From Dermatobacter hominis (lineage in GTDB: Bacteria; Actinomycetota; Acidimicrobiia; Acidimicrobiales; Microtrichaceae): a stretch of DNA of 64,000 nucleotides. Below, piece by piece: positions 15,883-23,708 of the stretch. The stretch covers positions 2,480,001-2,544,000 of the forward strand of contig NZ_CP085840.1 of NCBI RefSeq assembly GCF_020715685.1. Direction: 5' to 3'. The notes beneath the pieces are model-generated. The model was not told the origin of the DNA, did not search any database, and saw only the letters and a list, made by a program, of their open reading frames with translations. How positions within the stretch are numbered: position 1 is the stretch's first letter; every line of letters starts with the position of its first letter. Position numbers and translations under genes: made by a program.

Positions 15883-15992
15883 GGCCAGTGGTGTCGGCGC
15901 CTCCGGCACCGACCTTGACGGGAACGTAGCGTGACCTGGGCCATGCTCCGGGGCCGCCCGCGGGCGCCCACACGCGAGACCGGAGGAACCAC

Positions 15993-16817
15993 ATGTCCGA
16001 TGCCGTCCTGGTCGACACGCCGATCCCCGGCGTCCGCCGCATCACTCTCAACCGTCCCGAGAAGCGCAACGCGCTCAACCACGCCGTCCGGGGCGGGGTG
16101 CTCGACGCGCTGCAGGAGGCCGACGGCGACCCGGAGGTCCGGGTGTCGATCATCCGGGGCGCCGGGCCGTGCTTCTCCGCCGGGTACGAGCTCGGCGACG
16201 GCAACGAGGGCACCGAGCCGCCGTACTTCACCGCCGAGGGCGAGGGCTACTGGCCGCGACACGTCACCGACGCGTGGATGGGGATCTGGGACCTGGCGAA
16301 GCCCGTGATCGCCCAGGTCCACGGCTGGTGCCTCGCGGGCGGCAGCGAGCTCGCGACCGGGTGCGACCTCGTGTACGTCGCCGAGGACGCCCGCATCGGC
16401 TACCCCGCCGTGCGCTTCGGGGTGCCCGACATGCAGTTCCACGCCTGGTTCCTCGGGCCGCGGGCGGCGATGGACATGGTGCTCACCGGCGACTGGATCT
16501 CGGGCGAGGACGCGGTGCGGCTCGGTTGGGCGAACCGCTCGTACCGGGAGGACCGCCTCGACGACGAGGTGCTGGCCGTGGCCGAGCGGATCGCGATGGT
16601 CCCGCCCGACATCGCGCAGCTCAACAAGCGGACGGTGCACCGCGCGATGGAGGTCATGGGCCTCCGCACCGCGATCCGTGCCGGCACCGAGCTCTGCGCG
16701 CTGGCCATCCACCAGCCGAGCTTCCAGGAGTTCATCCAGGGGACCGGCGGCGGCGACCTGACCGAGGCGCTCCAGCGCCGGGACGAGCCCTTCGGCGACT
16801 ACCGCGCCGGCGACTGA
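15993..16817 (+). CDS. Enoyl-CoA hydratase/isomerase family protein
   Basis: 274 residues of the crotonase superfamily. Motifs are ITLNRPEKRNALNHA, the oxyanion-hole strand CFSAGYELGDG, and QVHGWCLAGGSELATGCDLVY. One of the two classical catalytic glutamates is not obvious (GVPDMQFHAWFLGPRAAMDMVLTG), so the reaction may be isomerase- or hydrolase-like. A textbook CGGAGGAA ribosome site lies 5 nt before the ATG. Two hairpins follow the gene. Confidence 0.9.
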   Translation: MSDAVLVDTPIPGVRRITLNRPEKRNALNHAVRGGVLDALQEADGDPEVRVSIIRGAGPCFSAGYELGDGNEGTEPPYFTAEGEGYWPRHVTDAWMGIWDLAKPVIAQVHGWCLAGGSELATGCDLVYVAEDARIGYPAVRFGVPDMQFHAWFLGPRAAMDMVLTGDWISGEDAVRLGWANRSYREDRLDDEVLAVAERIAMVPPDIAQLNKRTVHRAMEVMGLRTAIRAGTELCALAIHQPSFQEFIQGTGGGDLTEALQRRDEPFGDYRAGD

Positions 16818-16840
16818 CCCGTCTTGCGCACACGACCGAA

Positions 16841-16881
16841 CTTGGGGACCACCGTTCGCTCAGCGACGCGTGGTCCCCAAG
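16841..16881. terminator. Hairpin after enoyl-CoA hydratase gene
   Basis: A 12-bp stem, CTTGGGGACCAC with its exact complement at 16870-16881, and a 17-nt loop, 23 bp past the stop. No T-run. Confidence 0.65.
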
Positions 16882-16898
16882 AACGCCGGATCGGCCGT

Positions 16899-16916
16899 CT
16901 TGGGGATCTCCCCAAG
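16899..16916. repeat. Perfect 18-bp palindrome
   Basis: CTTGGGGATCTCCCCAAG repeats the CTTGGGGA core of the preceding hairpin. It lies between that hairpin and the tRNA-tail repeats. It could be a second terminator element or a protein-binding site. Confidence 0.6.
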
Positions 16917-16939
16917 TTCCGGTGTCGGCGCCGGCGGCC

Positions 16940-17093
16940 TGGTGGGCCCCGTGGGGCTCGAACCCACGCGCGTCGGATGAAGACGTCCGCTGCGCGCCCG
17001 GAGGACGCCGGCGGCCTGGTGGGCCCCGTGGGGCTCGAACCCACGCGCGTCGGATGAAGACGTCCGCTGCGCGCCCGGAGGGCGCCGGCGGCC
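16940..17093 (-). repeat. Two 77-bp tandem copies of the tRNA-Lys 3' half
   Basis: Each copy (from 16940 and 17017) begins with the same 39 bp as the 3' end of the intact tRNA-Lys gene at 17094: CCA, acceptor, T-arm, variable loop and 3' anticodon stem. The similarity continues through an altered anticodon loop (GAAGAC instead of TAAAA) and then ends, with no D-arm. Exact 77-bp spacing makes a head-to-tail array with the functional gene. They cannot fold as full tRNAs and look like attachment-site duplications or segmental tandem copies. Confidence 0.88.
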
Positions 17094-17169
17094 TGGTGGG
17101 CCCCGTGGGGCTCGAACCCACGCGCGTCGGATTAAAAGTCCGCTGCTCTGCCAACTGAGCTAGAGGCCC
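17094..17169 (-). tRNA. tRNA-Lys (anticodon UUU), CCA encoded
   Basis: Folds as a complete cloverleaf: acceptor GGGCCTC/GGGGCCC with one U-G pair, D-arm GCTC...GAGC, anticodon loop CTTTTAA, 5-nt variable loop, T-arm GTGGG-TTCGAGC-CCCAC, discriminator A and a genomic CCA. It is 73 nt plus CCA. The first anticodon-stem pair is a G-A mismatch. It lies at the left border of the accessory region, next to a tyrosine recombinase gene, as tRNA-targeted elements often do. Confidence 0.95.
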
Positions 17170-17375
17170 GGGACTGCAAGATAACTGTCGAGAGAACGCG
17201 CGAGAGAAGAGCTGCAAACAACAACTCGCCCATCACCGTCCCCGCCGCCCAGGTCCCGTCAACGCGACGGCCCCGCCCGTCGAGCCGATCGACCCTGTCC
17301 GCCGGCGGTGAGGCGTGCATCACCGGTGGCGGCCCCGGGTCGAGACCACGGACGCAGTCGCCGACCACAGGGTGC

Positions 17376-18289
17376 ATGACCAACTCGTCCGCCAACTCCG
17401 TAGTGAACCCCGCCTCGACGTGGCGGCAGACCGAACTGCTCGCCGGTGCCTGGCTCGCCGGGTACCGATCACCCGCCACCCGCTCCACGTACGCCACGGC
17501 GATCCGCGCCTGGTTCTCATGGTCCTGCAACGGACCGTCGCACCACTGGACGCCAGGCGAGCCCACATCGAGCTCTGGCAACGCGAACTCGAGCACCGCG
17601 ACTACGCAGCCCGCACCATCGCCCTCCGCCTCACCGCGCTCGCCAGCTTCTACAGCTACTGCGAGAACGAGAACCTGATCTCCCGCTCACCCATGCTCCG
17701 CGTCCGCCGCCCCCGGGTGGAACGTCGCTCTCCGCGTACGTCGCTCAGTCGCGGCCAACTCCACGACCTCCTCGCCGCTGCCCGAGAACTGGGACCCCAC
17801 GCCCACGGGATCCTCTGTCTCCTCGCGTTCAACGGGCTGCGCATCAGCGAAGCCACCAGGCTCGACGTCGATGCGCTCGACTACGACGGCCTCTTCCCGA
17901 TCCTGCACATCACCCGCAAGGGCGGCCGCCCCGGCGTCGCAGTCCTTGCCCGACCTACCGAAGCGGCCATCATCGCCTGCGCTGACGGACGCAGCAGCGG
18001 GCCACTGTTCCTCACCCGCAGCGGCACCCGCGCCGGCCAACGCAGCACCCAACGCATCCTCGACCGCTGCGCTCACCACCTCCGCGGTCACCGAACCCGC
18101 ATCACGCCCCACGTGCTGCGCCACACATGGACAACGCTGGCCATCGACGCCGGCGTACCCCACGACCAGGTCCAACACGACGGCGGGTGGGCCGACCCAC
18201 GCATGCTCGCCTACTACACCCACAACCGCGACAACGCCCTGCGCTCCGCCACCCACAGCGTCGCCGCCTACGTCCTCAGCGCGTCCTGA
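17376..18289 (+). pseudogene. Tyrosine recombinase (phage-type integrase), one frameshift
   Basis: Two overlapping frames together encode one integrase. The ATG at 17376 starts a SAM-like core-binding domain (LLAGAWLAGYRSPATRSTYATAIRAWFSW). The frame then continues in the -1 frame from about 17536 (VAPLDARRAHIELWQREL) to 18289. All catalytic residues are present in the second part: Arg in GLRISEA, Lys in TRKGG, HVLRH, the Trp of GGWAD and the Tyr of LAYYTHN. One missing base near 17535-17537 explains the break. No slippery heptamer is visible, so decay or sequencing error is more likely than programmed frameshifting. It lies 207 bp from tRNA-Lys. Confidence 0.85.
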
Positions 18290-18359
18290 CGTCACCGGGC
18301 CTGAGACCGCACACCTTCGAAGTCATCAAGTCGACCAGTTGCAGTCCACCGGACGCGAC

Positions 18360-18387
18360 TTGGGGGCGACCTTGCGGTCGCCCCCAA
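18360..18387. terminator. Strong hairpin between convergent genes
   Basis: 12-bp arms TTGGGGGCGACC / GGTCGCCCCCAA with a TTGC tetraloop, 70 bp past the integrase stop and 36 bp from the stop of the opposing 109-residue gene. Confidence 0.8.
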
Positions 18388-18422
18388 CAGCCGGCCTCAG
18401 CGCCGGCGGCACTCAGCGGTTG

Positions 18423-18752
18423 TCACTGCGTCGGGAACTGGACCAACGAGTGGCTCTGGATCATCTGACCCACCGAGTGCGCCATGGCGTTGGCGCAGTG
18501 GCTGCACTCCTCCTTGATGAGGGTGAAGTCGTCAGCCACGCTCGCCAGCCAAGCGTGCCACCACTTGTCTGCCAGCTCGAGAGTGCCGAACTGGGCGATC
18601 GCGTCGTCCCGGTTCATGCTGACGCTAGGCGGGCCGCTCGACGCGATGGCGGCCATGATCAGCGCCACCTGGGGATCGTTCCCCGCCATGTTGTCGATGT
18701 TCGGGATCGTGAGGCTCGCCATCGCTGCGGCGTGCCCGAGGGTGTCGTACAT
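18423..18752 (-). CDS. Unrecognised 109-residue protein
   Basis: Starts MYDTLGHAAAMASL. The middle is helical (LADKWWHAWLASVADDFTLI) and it ends with a possible metal- or thiol-type EECSHCANAM. The ATG at 18752 is the only start matching the hydrophilicity break. Upstream, at 18824-18895, is a sequence module almost identical to one in front of the DDE protein at 25825, so the two genes may share regulation. No family recognised. Confidence 0.6.
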   Translation of the reverse strand: MYDTLGHAAAMASLTIPNIDNMAGNDPQVALIMAAIASSGPPSVSMNRDDAIAQFGTLELADKWWHAWLASVADDFTLIKEECSHCANAMAHSVGQMIQSHSLVQFPTQ

Positions 18753-18823
18753 GGAGGTTCTTTCTGTAGGGGATCGCGTTGTGCGATCCGAGAGCCCCAT
18801 GGTCTGCTGCCTCAGGCCGGCGT

Positions 18824-18895
18824 GAAACGCCCGGTTTGGCGGAGGATTCCATCCCCCGGTCACCATCCCCCGACATCCCCTGCTACCCATCCCCC
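18824..18895 (-). promoter_or_regulatory. Conserved upstream module, copy 1
   Basis: On the minus strand: GGGGGATG boxes (18888-18895, 18864-18871, 18850-18857 and a degenerate one between), then 12 nt, then AAACCGGGCGTTTC (18824-18837), about 70 bp before the ATG at 18752. The last two boxes are 14 bp apart start to start, exactly as in the copy at 25708. AAAC-N5-GTTT is an inverted repeat, so this looks like an operator or promoter module. Confidence 0.6.
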
Positions 18896-19075
18896 GGTCG
18901 GCGACACATGCCACCGCGGGCACGCCGTGGCCTCGAGGTCCTCGTGTCACCGGCCTCCGCGCAGCGCAGCGAAGTCGCAGCACCTGCCCGACGACGCATG
19001 GCCGGCAGCACTCGGCCGGCTGCGCACTCGTGACGTCACGCGCACCTGGCTCGACCCGGGCGGTACGTTGCTCCG

Positions 19076-19288
19076 GTGCGACTGCGCAGACACCTCGCCG
19101 ATCTCACCCGCCTGACCCAGGCCGGCTACGGCGAGATCCGAGGCCACCAGGCTGAACACCTCGTGCCAGGTCAGCGGATCGCGATCTCAGACGTCGACAG
19201 CGACACCATCGAGGCAGTGGTGCTGTCGGTGGAGGGCGACACGGCGCGCATACGCGCCGACTGGACGAAGGTGCTACCTCCGGACTGA
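19076..19288 (+). CDS. Small hypothetical protein
   Basis: 70 residues from GTG at 19076: an N-terminal helix (LRRHLADLTRLTQAGYGEI) and a small beta part (VPGQRIAISDVDSDTIEAVVLSVEGDTARI). The sequence looks protein-like rather than a shadow, but there is no clear ribosome site and no recognised family. Confidence 0.45.
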   Translation: MRLRRHLADLTRLTQAGYGEIRGHQAEHLVPGQRIAISDVDSDTIEAVVLSVEGDTARIRADWTKVLPPD

Positions 19289-19316
19289 GCAGCCGGCTGC
19301 AGTCAGGTAGCCGGCA

Positions 19317-19478
19317 CTACTCGGCGCCTTGGCCGCTTGCAGGAGCGGCGGTTCCCCCCTGACCCTTGCGCTCGCGGCTTCGGCGGCGTCGGTACAACGC
19401 GAACTGCAGCAGCGAAAGCGCCACGAGAGGGACGATGATCCACCAGGGGAACGACCCGGAGCCCGGCATCGGAGCCAT
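19317..19478 (-). CDS. 53-residue single-span membrane protein
   Basis: From the ATG at 19478: MAPMPGSGSFPWWIIVPLVA, a hydrophobic span, then a strongly basic stop-transfer LYRRRRSRERK and a Gln/Gly/Ala-rich tail ending at TAG. The inside-positive pattern supports a real small membrane protein. The stop lies in an 18-bp sequence, GCCGGCACTACTCGGCGC, repeated at 19546-19563, 236 bp away, just upstream of the gene. Confidence 0.5.
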   Translation of the reverse strand: MAPMPGSGSFPWWIIVPLVALSLLQFALYRRRRSRERKGQGGTAAPASGQGAE

Positions 19479-19617
19479 GCTCGTAAGGCTACGCAGTGGT
19501 GGAGTTCAGCCACACCGCCGGCGAACCCCATGCGACGGGCAACGAGCCGGCACTACTCGGCGCGTCAACGTCGAGCCGCGTCAGGAGTTGCGCAGGTCCC
19601 CGGTACCGTCGACAACC

Positions 19618-20109
19618 GTGGACCGACGGATCGCTGTCGCCGGGTTGGCGACACTCATGCTGACCGTGGTGGGTGCGTGCGGCGAGCCGACGGAGGAATC
19701 GCCGCGGATCGCCCTTGCTGCCACGAGTGACGGTCTTCGGATCGTGGTTGCCACCTGCAGTGGTGATCCGATCGAGGCCGTTCACGTCGGACTTGGCGAC
19801 GACAGTTGGGGTGATGCCAAGTGGACGTTCGAACCGCGGTCCTCGTCGGCGTCCGGAGTCATCGACACCAACGGCGACGGGACGCTGCGCTTGACGGCCG
19901 GGTCTGCGCGCTCGCTCGCGGAGGCGAACAGTCCTTTGTTCGTGCGTGTGGACGTGGAGGACGGCGTGGACGGCATCGTCGCGTTCGATCAGACACCGGA
20001 CGAAGGAACATGGGTCAGGCGGGACCTCTCGAAGGAGTTCGGCGGGCTGATCGAGAGCCGTGGTTCGGTCACACCGGACGACCTGTCGAGCATCTCATGC
20101 GACTTCTAA
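19618..20109 (+). CDS. Small lipoprotein, unknown function
   Basis: 163 residues from GTG at 19618. The signal peptide VDRRIAVAGLATLMLTVVGAC ends in a lipobox (VGAC). The mature part looks like an all-beta extracellular domain (GLRIVVATCSGDPIEAVHVG, WTFEPRSSSASGVIDTNGDG) with two cysteines (ATC, ISC) that could pair. No family recognised. It is one of three lipobox proteins clustered at 19.6-22.9 kb. Confidence 0.7.
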   Translation: MDRRIAVAGLATLMLTVVGACGEPTEESPRIALAATSDGLRIVVATCSGDPIEAVHVGLGDDSWGDAKWTFEPRSSSASGVIDTNGDGTLRLTAGSARSLAEANSPLFVRVDVEDGVDGIVAFDQTPDEGTWVRRDLSKEFGGLIESRGSVTPDDLSSISCDF

Positions 20110-20172
20110 CCCCGTGATCCCGTCAGCCGCGACGCAGAACGGACATCCGGCTCTACGGGTCGGGTCGCCCCC

Positions 20173-21306
20173 TCACTGGAGCTTGCGGACGGTGCAGGCG
20201 CTGAGGAGAGGTGGGTGGCCTCGACCTGGGCAGGTGGCGACGTGGTTTCCGGAGATGGCGACTGCTGCTGTGGCTCCGGTGGCGTCGTCGGTGGGGAGCG
20301 GCACCCATGTCCCGGGCTGTTGTTCGACCCACGATCGACCGTCGACGAAGGTGAGGGGTTGACCGGTCACGAGCGCAGCGGGTGGTCCGCCACGGGCGCC
20401 GGTATCAAGCTGTGGCGCCGTGACCGTCCATCCACCGTCGGGCGTCCATCCGAGCACTGGGGTGGGAGAGCCGAGGTTGCTGGTGGACAGGCCGTACGGC
20501 GTGCAGTGCAGATCTTCGACGCGGGCGCGTTCACCGGTCCATGACCCGTTCGCGGCGGGTTCCCATCCGCTCTTGCGGTAGGTGAACACCTGGTAGGTGA
20601 CCGGAAGCGGGTCGTCTACACCGGGGACCTGGCCGGGTGTGGCTGATGGCGGCAGCACGCGCGACGCGTTGTAGTCGACGAGTGAACCGTCCATCAGGCA
20701 CGTGGCACCCAGAGCCGGTGACGGTTCGGTCCACTCGACCGGCCGCATCTTGTCGACGTCGAACAGGACTGCTCGGATCGCACCGTCGTTGGACCCGTCC
20801 GGCGAGAACCCGACTTTCAGCCACACCGTTGCGGGCGACGGTCCGGCTCCCATGATGGTCACCGTGTTCTGCATTGGGTCGCCGGGGTCGGACTCGAAGC
20901 TGTAGGACTGCCAGCTTCCGTCGTCGAGGACCCGGACCTCACCAACGGCGTTGCAGGTGTCGGACTGGTCCTCAGCGTCGACGCATCGGGATCCGCTGAT
21001 GACCAACCGGCCGTCGACGCCGACCGCCTCCGCCACCCGCATCGGTTCGGGCGCCGGAGCAGACGCGAAGTCGGCCCCGTCCATCTCGTACACATCGACG
21101 ACTTGTCCCGAGGTACCAGGTCCGAGGTCGAGCACCCAACCGTGCCCGGCGGAGTCGACAGCGAGTTGGACAGCGCCGAGCCTCACTGCGGACGGGTTCT
21201 CGACCTGTCTGCTGGCTGGCTCTGCTGGCTCGTCGTCGGCGCACGCTGCGCTCGTCAGCGTGATCCCGGCGGCCATCAGCGCGACCGCCGCCCGCTTCCA
21301 TCCCAT
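20173..21306 (-). CDS. Large lipoprotein, beta-rich, unknown function
   Basis: 377 residues. MGWKRAAVALMAAGITLTSAAC is a lipoprotein signal peptide with lipobox SAAC. The mature sequence has many short strands with repeated WxxD/G turns (GHGWVLDLGPG, GSWQSYSFESD, GWTPDGGWTV), like a propeller. Cysteines occur in pairs (RCVDAEDQSDTC). The layout resembles the next lipoprotein (21739-22914), and both are transcribed leftward. No enzymatic motif seen. Confidence 0.75.
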   Translation of the reverse strand: MGWKRAAVALMAAGITLTSAACADDEPAEPASRQVENPSAVRLGAVQLAVDSAGHGWVLDLGPGTSGQVVDVYEMDGADFASAPAPEPMRVAEAVGVDGRLVISGSRCVDAEDQSDTCNAVGEVRVLDDGSWQSYSFESDPGDPMQNTVTIMGAGPSPATVWLKVGFSPDGSNDGAIRAVLFDVDKMRPVEWTEPSPALGATCLMDGSLVDYNASRVLPPSATPGQVPGVDDPLPVTYQVFTYRKSGWEPAANGSWTGERARVEDLHCTPYGLSTSNLGSPTPVLGWTPDGGWTVTAPQLDTGARGGPPAALVTGQPLTFVDGRSWVEQQPGTWVPLPTDDATGATAAVAISGNHVATCPGRGHPPLLSACTVRKLQ

Positions 21307-21738
21307 GCGGACACATGGTCACGCGACAGCCGGCGCAACGCAACGAAGACGAGGACATAGATGGGCCACTACATGGCGCCCCCGAATCGGGAGGTAGCGA
21401 GCAGGGGTGCTCCCCGTCAGGCGCGCTCGCACGGTGTTGCGCGGTCGCTCGGGCCGCGCGAGCCGCAGGCGCGTTGGCGCGCTGCTTGCGCACAGCGGTG
21501 ACCGAGGCACGGTCATCCACGTGCGCCGCGGGCCTAGGACCCACCTACGCGGGCATGGCCGCCTCGTCCGGCCGGCAGCGAGGAGCTGCGCTGCGGTGGC
21601 GGCCTGTCTGGGCCGCCACTGTCGCGTTCGGCGAGCTGCGGTCGCCGCGCGCCGACCGCCGACGGTGGTGCAGCGTCTGCCGGCGACGGATGCGCACCTC
21701 TGTCAGCCGCACTGCCGGACGCGTCAGGTAGTGGCCCA
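21307..21738. other. Intergenic stretch without supported gene
   Basis: 432 bp between two leftward lipoprotein genes. Several overlapping open frames exist on both strands, but their translations are Arg/Ala-rich and not protein-like. It probably contains the promoter of the 20173-21306 gene; no clear -35/-10 pair could be picked. Confidence 0.5.
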
Positions 21739-22914
21739 TCAGTGCACGGTGCGCAGGACCGCAGCGGTGGAGACGTCAAGGTAGAGCCCGGGCGCGGTGG
21801 CCGTCCCTGTCACGGTCGTTGGCGAGCTGCCGAAGACCGATTGGGCGGGTGCCAACGCCGCCACGGGGTGCCCTGAGTCGATGCCGGTGACGTGGGCTGC
21901 GTCGTAGGCGACCGTGCTGCCATCCATCGCAGGTTCACTCCAGACGATGAGGCTCGAGCCGTCGAGCCAGGTGACGGCGCTGGCGGGGTTGAAGACCATC
22001 GGCTCAGCGGCATCTCCGACCGGAGACCAGGTGCCGGCTGCGACGTCGAACACTGCGAGCTGGGTGGTCAGTGCGAGTACGGCGTTCGCGCCGCATGACA
22101 CTCCGACCTGGAAGGCGAGGTCCCGGTCAGCAGCGGCGACAAACGCGACCGGCTGTCCCCACGATGACCCCTCGTCTGTGGACGCCACGGCAGAGTACAG
22201 CGCTCGTCCTGCACCAACCGGTTCGAAGTCGGGCTGCTGCTGGTCGGCAGGGACGATGGCGGTGAGCTGACCGCCGCTCTGGCACACTCCGAAGGTGCCC
22301 TCGGGCAAGGGCAACAACTCCCAGTCGCCGTCATCGAACCGCAGCAGCTGGCGGCCGTGAGCGGTCTCAACCATGAACTCCGGCTGCGGACCTCCGTCGA
22401 CCGGTCCGACTACCAGTCCGGTCGCAGGGATCGGAGGAAGCGGCTCGGCGGAAGCGGAGCGGCTGTCGATGCGAACCGCTTCCAGCGGCGACGCATCGCC
22501 AGCGCAGGGCTGGCTCGGGTCGCCACGCTCACAGCTTGTCCCAACGAGCACAACACCGTCGTCCGTAACCAGTGCGGCTGGTTCATACAGGTCCGCAGCG
22601 ATGTCGACGGTCCTGAACGAGCGCCCCCCATCGATCGACACCGCCGCGCGCGTCTTGTCGCGGCTCGTCGTGTGGTCGGTCCCTGCGTACGCCAGCACAA
22701 CGTTGGCGCCAGCGGCTGCCTTCCCCGTGGCGCCCGGAGTGAGGTCCGAGATCACGACCTCGGTCGTTGGCTTCGGAGCAGCCTCGTTGGCAGAACCGCA
22801 CGACACGCCCGCCGCCCACACCGCCAAGACGGCGACAGTGGCCACAAGCCGAGCTCCCCTACGACGCCCGTCGCTGTGCGAACGGGACGACCAACGAGTC
22901 ACACCGAGCGACAC
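21739..22914 (-). CDS. Lipoprotein with sialidase/BNR-like repeats
   Basis: 391 residues from GTG at 22914. A long basic N-region is followed by LVATVAVLAVWAAGVSCGS with lipobox GVSC. The mature part has Asp-box-like turns (SIDGGRSFRTVD, STDEGSSWGQPV) typical of BNR/sialidase-type propellers. A role in glycan binding or an extracellular scaffold is possible; catalytic sialidase residues are not evident. It is a likely distant relative of the adjacent 377-residue lipoprotein. Confidence 0.75.
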   Translation of the reverse strand: MSLGVTRWSSRSHSDGRRRGARLVATVAVLAVWAAGVSCGSANEAAPKPTTEVVISDLTPGATGKAAAGANVVLAYAGTDHTTSRDKTRAAVSIDGGRSFRTVDIAADLYEPAALVTDDGVVLVGTSCERGDPSQPCAGDASPLEAVRIDSRSASAEPLPPIPATGLVVGPVDGGPQPEFMVETAHGRQLLRFDDGDWELLPLPEGTFGVCQSGGQLTAIVPADQQQPDFEPVGAGRALYSAVASTDEGSSWGQPVAFVAAADRDLAFQVGVSCGANAVLALTTQLAVFDVAAGTWSPVGDAAEPMVFNPASAVTWLDGSSLIVWSEPAMDGSTVAYDAAHVTGIDSGHPVAALAPAQSVFGSSPTTVTGTATAPGLYLDVSTAAVLRTVH

Positions 22915-23022
22915 GCAAGCTCCTCTCGCCGTGCACCAACGGGCCAGGCCCTAGTCAACCTGAGGAGGCCAGCAGAACCGACCTCATGACGGGCCTGTAC
23001 GCCGGACGGACCTCCTGCCGAG

Positions 23023-23331
23023 CTAGCCTACGGCGTCCTGATTCGACGCAGTACCGATCGCTCCAGTGCGTACACGTTCCACAACGGATTCGAGCGCGCC
23101 AGCGAGTTGCCGCTTGCCGTCGACGATCTCCTCGTAGACGTCCGGGCCGAAGGGGTCGTTCGCCTTCGCTCGCACTCGGATACGCCAGTCGTGATCTCGC
23201 CGGATGAGGCGACGTACTCGGTTCCCGAGGTCGAAGGCACTGCCTCGCAGTGTGCCCTCGATCGGCACGCCACGGCGCTCGGTGCGCACAACGTAAGAGC
23301 CTGCTGGACCGTGGACCTCGACAGTTGCCAC
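23023..23331 (-). CDS. Hypothetical protein, 102 residues
   Basis: From GTG at 23331: a compact alpha/beta sequence, ATVEVHGPAGSYVVRTERRG, then VRRLIRRDHDWRIRVRAKAND and a C-terminal helix. Composition is protein-like on this strand only. No family recognised. It sits in a row of small genes of the accessory region. Confidence 0.55.
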   Translation of the reverse strand: MATVEVHGPAGSYVVRTERRGVPIEGTLRGSAFDLGNRVRRLIRRDHDWRIRVRAKANDPFGPDVYEEIVDGKRQLAGALESVVERVRTGAIGTASNQDAVG

Positions 23332-23406
23332 GCCGTCAGTATGGCGAGAAGAACCGGCGCGTAGTGCCGGCTTCCTGCCGTACTGCCGGAGCGTGGGCGC
23401 GGATCC

Positions 23407-23592
23407 TCACAGCGTGGGTGTGGTCGGTGGGTCGACCAGTTCGATGATGCGATCGATGCGGTCGGCGAGCTCGGGCCACTCGAGGCGTAGTTCGGCGAAG
23501 CGGTTAGGTGCGCGTCGCTGTAGGTCGCGAAGGGCCGTGGCTGCCCCGGTGAGCTGAGCGGAGCGCACACGGCCGGGATCGGGCCGGGCCAT
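23407..23592 (-). CDS. Small helical protein, 61 residues
   Basis: From ATG at 23592: two amphipathic helices (QLTGAATALRDLQRRAPNRF; WPELADRIDRIIELVD) and a Thr/Pro tail. It is divergent from the MbcA/ParS-like gene 116 bp away. It could be a small regulator or antitoxin-like protein, but nothing specific is visible. Confidence 0.45.
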   Translation of the reverse strand: MARPDPGRVRSAQLTGAATALRDLQRRAPNRFAELRLEWPELADRIDRIIELVDPPTTPTL

Positions 23593-23708
23593 CACACGGA
23601 CGCTACGAGGCCGGTGCGACAGCCCTGCGCGCGCTGGGCGCGTGGTGCGTGGCGGAATCGGCTGTTGGCGTTTCCATCGGTGTAGCAGCAGCGCTTCATG
23701 GTCGAGGC

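Noticed and set aside
16940-17093. Two further tRNA-Lys genes
   Set aside because: The copies lack D-arm and 5' acceptor strand and have an 8-nt altered anticodon loop; they cannot form a cloverleaf.
17530-17545. Programmed frameshift in the integrase gene
   Set aside because: No slippery heptamer or downstream pseudoknot is visible; a one-base loss or sequencing error is simpler.
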